A program made the translations under genes and the position numbers. A stretch of 64,000 nucleotides of DNA from JASBYZ01 sp029983705 (GTDB lineage Bacteria; Actinomycetota; Coriobacteriia; Coriobacteriales; JAEZZM01): positions 1,488,001 to 1,552,000 of the forward strand of contig OZ221969.1 in NCBI GenBank assembly GCA_965119715.1. Reading direction: 5' to 3'. Below the pieces are notes generated by a model that searched no databases, had not been told where the DNA came from, and worked only from the letters and a program-made list of their open reading frames with translations. Positions 25,006 through 32,527 of this stretch are shown in pieces (position 1 is the stretch's first letter; every line of letters begins with the position of its first letter).

Positions 25006-25040
25006 AGCCCTCAAAACTCAAAATATTGTCTTGAGGGCTT
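25005..25040 (-). terminator. Terminator between convergent genes
   Basis: A 10-bp perfect stem (25005-25014 with 25031-25040) is followed on the minus strand by TATATTTTTC, serving the zinc-ribbon gene. On the plus strand the tail is A-rich, and the stem begins at the AraC stop codon. Confidence 0.7.
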
Positions 25041-25058
25041 AAAAAATACATTGAGAGA

Positions 25059-25688
25059 TTAAGCTGCGCTTACCTCATCAACATCAATTGAGTAACCCAA
25101 TACTTCGCCAACATCTTTTACTTTACCTTTTACTTTTACAGCTGCGCCCGTATTAAGTTCTTTTAATACATTCTTCTGCTCATCATTTGTCAAATAGCAT
25201 GTAATCAAAATGAAAGAGTAGTCATCCTTAGAGCTGCTAATATTGAAATATTGGCCACTGCTATCAATATTTGACAATACTCCACTAACTTCAACATACT
25301 GATCTTTATACTTTTCTGCAGCTTTAAGCGCATTGTTTTTCAAATCATCTTGTAAATCTTTAGCACTATGTGCACTATACTCTTTAGGCTGTTCAGCAGG
25401 TGCAGGAGCATCTTGTTTAGCAGGAGCTGCAGGAGCAGTCTGCTGGTCTTGACTTACCGCACCTTGATCCTGACTTGGAGCTTGAGCACTTGTCTGACTT
25501 GAGCCATTATTTCCGCCACCAAGTGCGCCGCCAATTCCTGCAAGAACAATTAAAACCACAACTACAATAAACCACGGTCTTTTATAAATAGGTTTTTTAT
25601 TTTTTGCACCGCAATTTGGACAGGTTTTTGCACTTGCAGCAATTGGCTTTCCGCAATTACTACAGGTAGTCATCTTGTTTTTAGCCAT
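25059..25688 (-). CDS. Zinc-ribbon membrane protein with OB-fold-like domain
   Basis: A 209-residue protein. It starts with a zinc ribbon (CSNCGKPI...CPNCG), has one membrane segment near residues 40-57 (FIVVVVLIVLAGIGGALGGG), a Gln/Ala/Pro-rich linker, and an outer domain (YKDQYVEVSGVLSNID...) that looks like a tRNA_anti-like OB fold. The ribbon would face the cytoplasm and the OB domain the outside. ATG at 25688 has AAAGG 7 nt upstream; an in-frame TTG at 25703 lacks a site. It lies downstream of the kinase gene with a gap of about 80 nt and may belong to the same signalling group. Function unknown. Confidence 0.75.
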   Translation of the reverse strand: MAKNKMTTCSNCGKPIAASAKTCPNCGAKNKKPIYKRPWFIVVVVLIVLAGIGGALGGGNNGSSQTSAQAPSQDQGAVSQDQQTAPAAPAKQDAPAPAEQPKEYSAHSAKDLQDDLKNNALKAAEKYKDQYVEVSGVLSNIDSSGQYFNISSSKDDYSFILITCYLTNDEQKNVLKELNTGAAVKVKGKVKDVGEVLGYSIDVDEVSAA

Positions 25689-25767
25689 GTTTACACCTTT
25701 CAAATACGAATAAGTAAAATGACCTTAATCCAAATAAAAACAATATTCATTAGCTGACAGCTCAGTA

Positions 25768-26964
25768 TTATTGGATAAGAGTTCCGGCTAAGCTCATTAA
25801 GATAGTCTGAATAATCCCAGCAAAAAAGAAGAAAACAATATAGCCCAAAAAGAGTTTGAGCACAGTATGCTCCCTTAAAAATGGAAGCGACCAGATATTA
25901 AATAAATTAAAGAGCAATATAAGGGGCGCAACAAAGAAGAAAAATGCAACAAAAGTGGTCATACTAGCGTCGCTTATCCCAAGTATGGTGGGTTTTATAC
26001 TCAATGATTTTTGGACTTCACCTATATAAAAAAATATGAATAATACTAAGACTAAAAATGCCACTACCTGCACTGACTTATACACCTTATACGCTAAAGG
26101 TCTCTCTTTAAGCCAGGCTACAACTTTAGGAACATACTGTTCTTGAGGCTTTGGGACAGAAGGGCTTGGCACATTAGTTATGAGCGGATATGATGGCACA
26201 GTCTTTGGAGAAAGACAGCCTTCAAGCTCGCTTTTAAAGATTTTTGCTGAGGTTTGACGGTATTCAGGATTAAAATCGAGTGCACGTCTTAATACTGACT
26301 TTAATTGCATAGATAAGTTATAGGATTCAAGTTCAGATACTGCATGCTGATTAGGCCTTTTGCCACTTAGCATAAATAAGATAACAGCTGCTAAAGAGTA
26401 GATATCACTTTTAGGGCTGCTCTGCTGATAGCCAAACTGCTCAGGAGCAGCATAGCCTACCGTACCAAGAATTTCAGTATCGTGTGCTTGCTCTTCTTTA
26501 AACACTCGTGCAATCCCCATATCAATTAAGACTGATGTCTTATGCGGGGTCACAATAATATTTGAAGGATTAACGTCCCTATGAATAAGTGGAAGTGCTG
26601 CTTGTGTATGAAGTGCATCTAGTGCCTCTGCAATATTAAGGGCAATCCCTAAAGCCTCTTCCTCTTCAAGTGGTCCTTGTTTTTGAACGTATGCTTCAAG
26701 GCTTATGCCTTCAACATGTTCTAGAACTACCGCGAGCTCATCGCCCACAACATACCAGTTATACAGCTTAGGTAGATAGTCTGAATGGGTGTCAGAATAC
26801 AATGCCCAAAAGGTCTTTGAACTGCCTTTGTAATAGCTATATTTGCGAATATAGTAGTCATCATCTCTTCGCACCAGCTGCGTTTTCTCGTGCTTAGAGT
26901 ATTTGATTTCTTTTTCTACTGTGTAAAAATCATCAAGCTCAAGCCCAACTAAATCCTCAGACAT
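25768..26964 (-). CDS. Membrane Ser/Thr protein kinase, atypical
   Basis: A 398-residue Hanks-type kinase. The catalytic loop HRDVNPSNI (H128-D130, N135), the metal motif as IDMG (D148), and GTVGYAAPEQ of the activation segment are intact. The beta-3 lysine is probably K41 in YIRKY. The glycine-rich loop is missing: the expected region reads EIKYSKHEKTQL. Three hydrophobic segments follow a proline-rich linker at the C-terminus, and there are no PASTA or other sensor repeats. The ATG at 26964 lies 13 nt after the stop of the HTH gene, with AAGGG upstream, so it is preferred over an in-frame start at 27024. The partner is probably the HTH protein. Confidence 0.85.
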   Translation of the reverse strand: MSEDLVGLELDDFYTVEKEIKYSKHEKTQLVRRDDDYYIRKYSYYKGSSKTFWALYSDTHSDYLPKLYNWYVVGDELAVVLEHVEGISLEAYVQKQGPLEEEEALGIALNIAEALDALHTQAALPLIHRDVNPSNIIVTPHKTSVLIDMGIARVFKEEQAHDTEILGTVGYAAPEQFGYQQSSPKSDIYSLAAVILFMLSGKRPNQHAVSELESYNLSMQLKSVLRRALDFNPEYRQTSAKIFKSELEGCLSPKTVPSYPLITNVPSPSVPKPQEQYVPKVVAWLKERPLAYKVYKSVQVVAFLVLVLFIFFYIGEVQKSLSIKPTILGISDASMTTFVAFFFFVAPLILLFNLFNIWSLPFLREHTVLKLFLGYIVFFFFAGIIQTILMSLAGTLIQ

Positions 26965-26977
26965 AATAGCTCTACCC

Positions 26978-27415
26978 TTAACGATCTTGAGAAAGATGGC
27001 TGATAGTTTCCTCATCCAGCTCATACAAAAGCTCGTTTGTCTCTTGCAAATCCTTGTGATTTAAGATGCAAAAGATTATGATGCCATCTCGCTTATTTTT
27101 TGCGTATAAAGATGCTGCTTCACCATAAAAAAGAAGACGCCCTGTCTCTTGTAAGCTAAGCTTAAAAGCTAGGGCAAGCTGCAAAAGGCTATCTCTTGAA
27201 GCACCTCTTGTGCCATTAAAAATTTGATAGGCATGAGTTGCATTAAGATCAGTCTTTTTAATAATATCTGAGCGCTTTGCCTCTTTTTCTTTTAAAAGAT
27301 ATGCAAGGTAATTATCTAGACTCTTCGCATCTTGGCTTTCATCTAAATTGTCAAGATAGCTCTCAATTCCCTTTTTATTTGATAAAAATTTTAACAGCTC
27401 GTCTGTACTTGGCAC
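26978..27415 (-). CDS. XRE-like helix-turn-helix protein paired with kinase
   Basis: A 145-residue protein. Residues about 35-95 look like an XRE-type HTH (LAYLLKEKEAKRSDIIKKTD, then THAYQIFNGTRGASRDSLLQ), followed by a C-terminal alpha-helical part. It is co-transcribed with the kinase. HTH-kinase pairs of this kind recur in Actinobacteria and Firmicutes, and the HTH protein may be a substrate or regulator of the kinase. Many of its Ser/Thr residues lie near the putative recognition helix. Function not established. Confidence 0.78.
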   Translation of the reverse strand: MPSTDELLKFLSNKKGIESYLDNLDESQDAKSLDNYLAYLLKEKEAKRSDIIKKTDLNATHAYQIFNGTRGASRDSLLQLALAFKLSLQETGRLLFYGEAASLYAKNKRDGIIIFCILNHKDLQETNELLYELDEETISHLSQDR

Positions 27416-27477
27416 CTAAGATCTCCTACGACAAAAATCATTTCTTTTGATATTGTAGCAGGCAAGCAAAGACAAAA

Positions 27478-27511
27478 AAGACCTGCACTACAATTTTGTA
27501 GTACAGGTCTT
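27478..27511 (-). terminator. Terminator of hpf
   Basis: A 16-bp stem with one mismatch (27478-27493 with 27496-27511) is followed on the minus strand by TTTTTTGTCTTT. It lies about 30 nt past the hpf stop. Confidence 0.9.
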
Positions 27512-27542
27512 GAATGTTTGAATACCTTTGAGCTAATAAAAC

Positions 27543-28148
27543 TTAAGCGTCAAGCTCTTCAAGTTTAGGCTTAATAATTCCGTATCCACCATTTTTTCTG
27601 TGGTAAATAACGTTTGTTGCACCGGTATCTGCATTGGTAAATACAAAGAAGTCATGACCTAAGAGATCAGTTTGAACAAGTGCTTGCTCTTCTGTGAGCA
27701 CAGTAAAGTCAATTACCTTTTCACGTACAAGCTCTTCATCTTCTTCTTCATGGTTTTCAGCCAAGATCTCATCGATAAACTCTTGGCTTAAAGGCTTACC
27801 AGCACTATTTTTATCTATAGCAACGCCAAGGCCCTCAGATCTTTGACGACCATCAACTACCTTAGTCTTAAATTTTCTGAGTTGTCGAGTAACACGCGCA
27901 GCTGCCTTATCAATTGCGGTATACATATCTGCATCGGCTTCTTGAACGCGTACAACTGTACCCTTTGTGCGTAGTGTTACTTCGCAGATACTTTCTGGTT
28001 TATCGTGATTTTTCTCAACACGTAAAACCACATCTGCAGTAAGGGGGTCGATATTAAAGACACGTGCGGCATTTCCAATTTTTTCGTCTACATGGTTGCG
28101 CAAGGCATCTGTAACAGTCGTCTTGCGTCCGGTTACTGTGATGTCCAT
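27543..28148 (-). CDS. hpf: Ribosome hibernation promoting factor, long form
   Basis: A 201-residue long-form HPF (also named RaiA). The N-terminal 100 residues are the ribosome-binding S30AE domain (MDITVTGRKTTVTDALRNHV), and the C-terminal domain (FTVLTEEQALVQTDLLGHDF, NVIYHRKNGGYG) mediates dimerisation that gives 100S ribosomes. It acts in stationary phase to store ribosomes. It lies one gene away from the candidate raiA RNA and comFC, in the usual order comFC-RNA-raiA but with an inserted binding-protein gene. Its own upstream gap of 117 bp may hold a promoter (TTAAAT-18-TAAAAT). Confidence 0.95.
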   Translation of the reverse strand: MDITVTGRKTTVTDALRNHVDEKIGNAARVFNIDPLTADVVLRVEKNHDKPESICEVTLRTKGTVVRVQEADADMYTAIDKAAARVTRQLRKFKTKVVDGRQRSEGLGVAIDKNSAGKPLSQEFIDEILAENHEEEDEELVREKVIDFTVLTEEQALVQTDLLGHDFFVFTNADTGATNVIYHRKNGGYGIIKPKLEELDA

Positions 28149-28265
28149 ATAAACTCCAATCTAGTAGGCCTACATTTTACGTTAGCTTTTGCCAACGATT
28201 TAATATCCATTTAATACCCTCAAAAGATTAATCTAGGCAGGCAAAGCTGTTTTGCCCTATCTATT

Positions 28266-29321
28266 TTAATTATTTGAGCTATTTTGAGCAGGTTCAAGCC
28301 TTCCATTCTCATTAGGAACCATTGCATTTGCTCCAACTTGAGGCTCAGCACTTGATGAAGTAATTGCACTACCAGAAGCAAGTACGGATGCTATGTCACT
28401 TGGAAGTCCACTAGTATCAATACTTACGCTTGGGCTTGTCTCAACACTTGCACCTGCCGCCTTAGCTTTCTCTTGAGCAGAAAGTACTTGAGTGTCTTCA
28501 GAAAGTGCTGGAAGGTTTTCCACCCACTTTTTCTTAATTAAATCTAACACCCCATTAGTTGAGATTTTATCTAGTACTCCTTGAATTACTTGAGCAAGAG
28601 TAGAGTTTTGGCTTGAAACTAAGACTCCTTCTGCCACAGGAATATCAAGCGAGCCTGCGTAGGCCACATTATCTTGCATCGATGCTAAATAGCCTCCAGC
28701 ATATGAATCTGATGCAACATATTTAATCTGACCTTGAGACAGTGCAGTGAAGGCATCATTTAAACTCTGATAGGTTTGAATTTGTGCCTTTGGAAAGAGT
28801 TTAGACATTAAAGAGTGAGCCTGGGAGTTTTCTTGAACACCAATAACTCCAGACTCTATATCTTGTTGTGTTGCTACAACAGGCTTTCCGTCAGAGGTGA
28901 CGGTAAACAATCCTGGTGCATTATCAATATATCTTCCGATAACAGTAAGATCACTATTTGCCTGTTCAGAAGAGCCATTCATTGCAATGTCAATCTGACC
29001 ATTTGCAATTTCTTGGGCTCCCCCGTCTTTGCCTACATCAACAAACTCAACTTTTAAGCCAAGTTGCTCTGCTACGGCAAGCGCCAAATCTGCTTCAAGG
29101 CCCTGTACTTTTCCGTTAGCCTGAACAGAAAATGGTGCATTTTGAAAATCTACACCCACGCGCAGTACACCATCTTGAGCAATTGCTGGTGTTGAAATTT
29201 GTGGGGAAATTGATTGTGATGATTCAGATACGCTTGCCTCATTACAAGCGGATAAGCCTAAAGTAAGTGCAAGACAGCTGCTTACTAAAAGCGACTGTAC
29301 AAGCTTAGTCTTGGTACTCAA
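28266..29321 (-). CDS. Amino-acid-binding lipoprotein (SBP family 3)
   Basis: A 351-residue substrate-binding protein of the amino-acid ABC transporter type. The signal peptide ends in lipobox LSAC (C26). The family core is GVLRVGVDFQNAPFSV, EADLALAVAEQLGLKVEFVD, then QIDIAMNGSS. A low-complexity Ser/Ala-rich tail of about 70 residues follows. The start is TTG at 29321, which has GGAGG 9 nt upstream and gives a normal signal peptide; the open frame extends to 29408 into the structured RNA. No permease or ATPase gene is adjacent, so it may work with a transporter elsewhere. It lies 24 nt downstream of the candidate raiA RNA, so it may be expressed from the same transcript. Confidence 0.85.
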   Translation of the reverse strand: MSTKTKLVQSLLVSSCLALTLGLSACNEASVSESSQSISPQISTPAIAQDGVLRVGVDFQNAPFSVQANGKVQGLEADLALAVAEQLGLKVEFVDVGKDGGAQEIANGQIDIAMNGSSEQANSDLTVIGRYIDNAPGLFTVTSDGKPVVATQQDIESGVIGVQENSQAHSLMSKLFPKAQIQTYQSLNDAFTALSQGQIKYVASDSYAGGYLASMQDNVAYAGSLDIPVAEGVLVSSQNSTLAQVIQGVLDKISTNGVLDLIKKKWVENLPALSEDTQVLSAQEKAKAAGASVETSPSVSIDTSGLPSDIASVLASGSAITSSSAEPQVGANAMVPNENGRLEPAQNSSNN

Positions 29322-29345
29322 TGGTATAAACCTCCATACAATAAT

Positions 29346-29590
29346 ACAAGGTTCCCTCCGTTTGACCTGGTCTTTGACCCCACACTCGCATACTGGAACG
29401 TTTGCCAAAAATGACTACTAGCTCTCTCGCCTGCGAGGCAGATATTGCCTCTAAGTAAACAGGCGGTACGACTTACCCCTAAGACGCGCCGTGCTCACAC
29501 ATTGCTGTGCTTACGTGGATCCTTTTGACCGCGTCTGCCTTGGACTAAGTTAATAAATTATTAACCGCAACCACAAACCCAGAGGGAACA
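29346..29590 (-). ncRNA. Candidate raiA RNA
   Basis: This roughly 245-nt region between comFC and the binding-protein gene folds as one closed unit. Its ends pair (29582-29589 with 29351-29358, 8 bp), and inside are stems 29530-29536/29482-29488 (7 bp), 29446-29451/29435-29440 (6 bp), 29506-29509/29498-29501 and 29469-29472... of the GGTC-AAA-GACC type at 29369-29379. An extended -10 promoter sits exactly one turn upstream. The position between comFC and hpf (raiA) is the hallmark of the raiA RNA motif described in Firmicutes and Actinobacteria. Identification rests on context, size and structure, not on a covariance search. Confidence 0.7.
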
Positions 29591-29595
29591 AATTC

Positions 29596-29604
29596 ATTGT
29601 ATCA
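29596..29604 (-). promoter_or_regulatory. Extended -10 promoter of candidate raiA RNA
   Basis: On the minus strand TGATACAAT (29604-29596) is an extended -10 element. The predicted start, about 7 nt downstream, falls on the first bases of the RNA's closing stem (29589). No convincing -35 is visible. Confidence 0.6.
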
Positions 29605-29659
29605 AGTACTCATAGTCTTTTTTCTTATAAGTATTTTAAAACACGTAAACCCTTAAAAT

Positions 29660-30358
29660 TTACCAGACTCGCGAGAATGCAAGGACATCTACCCGCATCA
29701 CTCCTCCCTCTTTAAGGCTTTTTGCCGCCTCATTTATCGTAGCTCCCGTAGTTATTACATCATCAAGTAAGAGTATGGATGCACCTTCAATACTTGATGG
29801 ATCAATAATTTTAAATGCGTCTTTCATGTTGTCTTTTCGCTCAAATTTTGAAAGTTTTCTCTGATCTTTGTTATCTCTCTTTTGAAAAACTAGCTTAAGC
29901 GTGATTTGACTTAAGCTCGAAAATTCTTGGGCGATAAGCTCCATATGATCAAAGCCTCTGCGCCGAAGTGCTGATTTAGAAGCTGGAATGTAGGTCAAAC
30001 ATGAATAATGTGTTTGAGCAAGATGGGATTCAAGATAAGCCTCATGCATATAGCCTGCAATAAGTGAGTAAAGTCTTTGTTCACCAAAATCTTTATAGCT
30101 TTTAATTATAGATTCAGCAATACTATCATGTGCGCAGGCACACACCGCACTATCACAAATCCAATCTTGAGCGCACTCAGTGCAAACAAGGCTTCCATAA
30201 GGTGCCCCGCAGCTTTTACAGGCGCTTTTTTGCTCAATTCTAAAAAGCTCACGTTTGCAGTATGGACACAGAAGCTTGCCTGACCTGTTGCAGACCACAC
30301 ACCTGCTAGGCCATAAGAGCTCAAATAGTAATGAAGATAGTAATTTAGTTCTTGTCAA
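29660..30358 (-). CDS. comFC: ComFC-like phosphoribosyltransferase
   Basis: A 232-residue ComF family protein used in DNA uptake and transformation in other bacteria. The N-terminal zinc-ribbon region has four CxxC pairs (CVVC, CPYC, CKSC, CTEC), and the PRPP-binding loop is LLLDDVITTGATI. No comFA helicase lies beside it. The start is uncertain: TTG at 30358 has GGGGTG about 7 nt upstream and is preferred; the frame reaches a GTG at 30373. Both fall inside the terminator of the upstream ahcY gene, so the mRNA must come from readthrough or a promoter in that hairpin. Confidence 0.85.
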   Translation of the reverse strand: MTRTKLLSSLLFELLWPSRCVVCNRSGKLLCPYCKRELFRIEQKSACKSCGAPYGSLVCTECAQDWICDSAVCACAHDSIAESIIKSYKDFGEQRLYSLIAGYMHEAYLESHLAQTHYSCLTYIPASKSALRRRGFDHMELIAQEFSSLSQITLKLVFQKRDNKDQRKLSKFERKDNMKDAFKIIDPSSIEGASILLLDDVITTGATINEAAKSLKEGGVMRVDVLAFSRVW

Positions 30359-30364
30359 AAAAAT

Positions 30365-30396
30365 ACACCCCACACTTTTTGATAAGTGTAGGGTGT
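30365..30396 (-). terminator. Terminator of ahcY
   Basis: Thirteen-bp arms with one mismatch (30365-30377 and 30384-30396) are followed on the minus strand by ATTTTTTT. The 3' arm supplies the GGGGTG ribosome site of comFC. Confidence 0.85.
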
Positions 30397-30423
30397 AGCT
30401 CTCAATAAAAGCTTAATTAAATC

Positions 30424-31683
30424 TTAAACAGTTCCCATGTTCCATGAGTTGAGGTATTTCTCCTGCTCTGGGGTAAGGGTATCAATTTCAACACCCATTG
30501 ACTCGAGCTTAAGTTTTGCAATATGGTCGTCAATATCAAGTGGAACCACATAGCAATCAGGCTCAAGTTCATCAGCATGTTTGAGCATGTATTCAGCACA
30601 GAGTGCTTGGTTGGCAAAAGACATATCCATAACTGAAGCAGGATGTCCTTCAGCGCCTGAAAGGTTAACAAGTCTTCCGTCTGCAAGTAAGATAATCTTT
30701 TTGCCATCCTCTAAGGTGTACTCATCGACAAGAGGCTTAAGCTCGTTCTTTTCTTTGGCATGCTCTTCAAGCCATGGAATATTAATCTCTGAGTTAAAGT
30801 GGCCAGAGTTACAAATGATAGCTCCATCTTTCATGTTGACAAAGCTTTCCTCATCAATAACGTTGAGGTTACCTGTAACGGTCACCCAAATATCAGCTTG
30901 CTTAGCAGCTTCTTTAGCTGGCATTACTCTATAGCCATCCATAACTGCCTCAAGCGCAGCAGTAGGATCAACTTCACAAACAATAACATGACAACCAAGG
31001 CCTGAGGCTCTCATGGCAAGACCCTTACCACACCAGCCATAACCAGAAACAACAAGGGTTCTACCTGATAGAAGTCTGTTGGTAAGACGAACAATTCCGT
31101 CAAGTGTTGACTGACCAGTTCCATAGCGGTTATCAAAGAAATGCTTAGTCTTAGCATCATTTACTGCAATAATTGGATACTTAAGCGCCTTGTCTTTAGC
31201 CATAGCTTTAAGTCTAATAACACCAGTTGTGGTCTCTTCAGTACCACCAATGATGCCTTCAAGTACTTCAGGATGCTTCTCATGAATAACGCCTACAACG
31301 TCTGCGCCATCATCCATGGTAAGTTGTGGCTTATGGGCAATAGCAGCGTCAATATGCTTGTAGTAGGTTTCAGTATCTTCGCCTTTTATAGCGTGAACTT
31401 TAATGCCAAAATCTTCAACTAATGACGCAGCAACATCATCTTGGGTTGAAAGTGGATTAGATGCTACTAAGACAACGTCAGCACCACCAGCAGCTAAGGT
31501 GCGCATGAGGTTTGCGGTCTCGGTGGTAACGTGCAAACAAGCAGAAATTCTTACGCCTTCAAGAGGCTTTTCTTTTTCAAAGCGCTCTCTAATTTGGGCA
31601 AGAACAGGCATGTCCTTATCGGCCCATAAAATTCTCTTTTTGCCTGCTTGTGCAAGCGAAATATCTTTAATATCGTGTTCCAT
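30424..31683 (-). CDS. ahcY: S-adenosylhomocysteine hydrolase
   Basis: A 419-residue NAD-dependent enzyme that splits S-adenosylhomocysteine to adenosine and homocysteine, recycling the product of methyltransferases. The substrate-binding part has HVTTETANLMRTLAAGGAD, the catalytic region has NDAKTKHFFDNRYGTGQS, and the NAD fold has VSGYGWCGKGLAMRASGLG. The length matches the shorter bacterial form. GAGGG precedes the ATG. It follows a DUF523 gene by 18 nt and ends in its own terminator. Confidence 0.97.
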   Translation of the reverse strand: MEHDIKDISLAQAGKKRILWADKDMPVLAQIRERFEKEKPLEGVRISACLHVTTETANLMRTLAAGGADVVLVASNPLSTQDDVAASLVEDFGIKVHAIKGEDTETYYKHIDAAIAHKPQLTMDDGADVVGVIHEKHPEVLEGIIGGTEETTTGVIRLKAMAKDKALKYPIIAVNDAKTKHFFDNRYGTGQSTLDGIVRLTNRLLSGRTLVVSGYGWCGKGLAMRASGLGCHVIVCEVDPTAALEAVMDGYRVMPAKEAAKQADIWVTVTGNLNVIDEESFVNMKDGAIICNSGHFNSEINIPWLEEHAKEKNELKPLVDEYTLEDGKKIILLADGRLVNLSGAEGHPASVMDMSFANQALCAEYMLKHADELEPDCYVVPLDIDDHIAKLKLESMGVEIDTLTPEQEKYLNSWNMGTV

Positions 31684-31701
31684 ACATCCCTCTCACTTTC
31701 T

Positions 31702-32526
31702 TTACTTGAAGAGACTTATTAATACCTTAAGAATAACATTGATAGTAGGACCAGTGCTTGAGGCGTGGGATAACTCTATAAGCTGCATTTGTTCTGCTAA
31801 GTCATTTCTTTGAGCATCAGCCAGCACTTGGGCAAATTCTTGTGGAGTATCCTGATAGGCAGCAAGCAAGCTTTTAAGAAGAGGCGATATGCTGCTTTGG
31901 GAACGATCAGATATTAGTCCAATACGTGCGCCTAAGATGCCCGCAAGATTAAGTGCTTCTGTGAGGTCAGCCTCATCAGAATAGCTCAGCGGTAACACTA
32001 AGCCCTCACTTCCACTAATCTCAATACGTGAATCTTCATGTTCTTCAGAAATAAATAAGGCAAGAGGATGCTCTTTTGTTATCTTTAACTCTTCTATCTT
32101 ATTTTCATCCACAACTAATACTCCTTGTTTTTGAAGTGCTTGAGCACTAACGCCAAGCCCATGTATAAGGTGAGCACTAAAGGTCCCGTCATAGACTTCA
32201 GAAGACGAACATGAAGGAGATTTAGCTTTTAAAATAGCAAGACTCGAGTTGAGATCTTGAGCCTTAGTACAGGCATCTTTTGCACCTGCTATAAAATACT
32301 CAGTCACGTCTGTGCCCATACTGTTTATAACGCGGCTTCCTTTAATTTCAGAAGCTGGGCGCGGACAAGGAAGCCCACCTGCCATTTCTGGACAGATGGG
32401 CTTATTCTTAATCTTATTTGAAAGCGACACAACAAACTCGTTGGCCTTTGATGCTCCGTCATAGCGCACGCTCTGTCCAAGCAAACAGGCCGAAATTAGC
32501 ACCGTGTTTGAAGTGTCCTGATCCAC
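31702..32526 (-). CDS. DUF523-family protein with C-terminal extension
   Basis: A 274-residue protein. Residues 9-150 form a DUF523 domain: SACLLGQSVRYDG, CPEMAGGLPCPRP and KAKSPSCSS, with several conserved cysteines. The function of DUF523 is unknown. The last 120 residues are an extra alpha-helical part I do not recognise; typical DUF523 proteins are about 150 residues. The GTG start at 32526 lies one base past the preceding stop and has a poorly placed AAGG, so a GTG at codon 9 (before LISACLLG) is an alternative. Confidence 0.75.
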   Translation of the reverse strand: MDQDTSNTVLISACLLGQSVRYDGASKANEFVVSLSNKIKNKPICPEMAGGLPCPRPASEIKGSRVINSMGTDVTEYFIAGAKDACTKAQDLNSSLAILKAKSPSCSSSEVYDGTFSAHLIHGLGVSAQALQKQGVLVVDENKIEELKITKEHPLALFISEEHEDSRIEISGSEGLVLPLSYSDEADLTEALNLAGILGARIGLISDRSQSSISPLLKSLLAAYQDTPQEFAQVLADAQRNDLAEQMQLIELSHASSTGPTINVILKVLISLFK

Positions 32527-32527
32527 C

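Noticed and set aside
28150..28265. Terminator after the binding-protein gene
   Set aside because: A six- to seven-pair hairpin (around GGCAAA/TTTGCC) is present but no T-run follows on the minus strand, so transcription may continue into hpf.
29346..29590. A riboswitch or T-box leader for the amino-acid-binding protein gene
   Set aside because: I looked for the T-box sequence and for the conserved cores of lysine, cobalamin, FMN, SAM and TPP riboswitches and found none. The comFC/hpf context fits raiA RNA better. Tandem use as a leader is still possible.
29346..29590. tmRNA, RNase P RNA, SRP RNA or 6S RNA
   Set aside because: The hallmarks (CCA-ending acceptor with T-arm sequence, the GAGGAAAGU-type core, the GGAAGC-type SRP loop, a long open bubble with strong flanks) are not visible.
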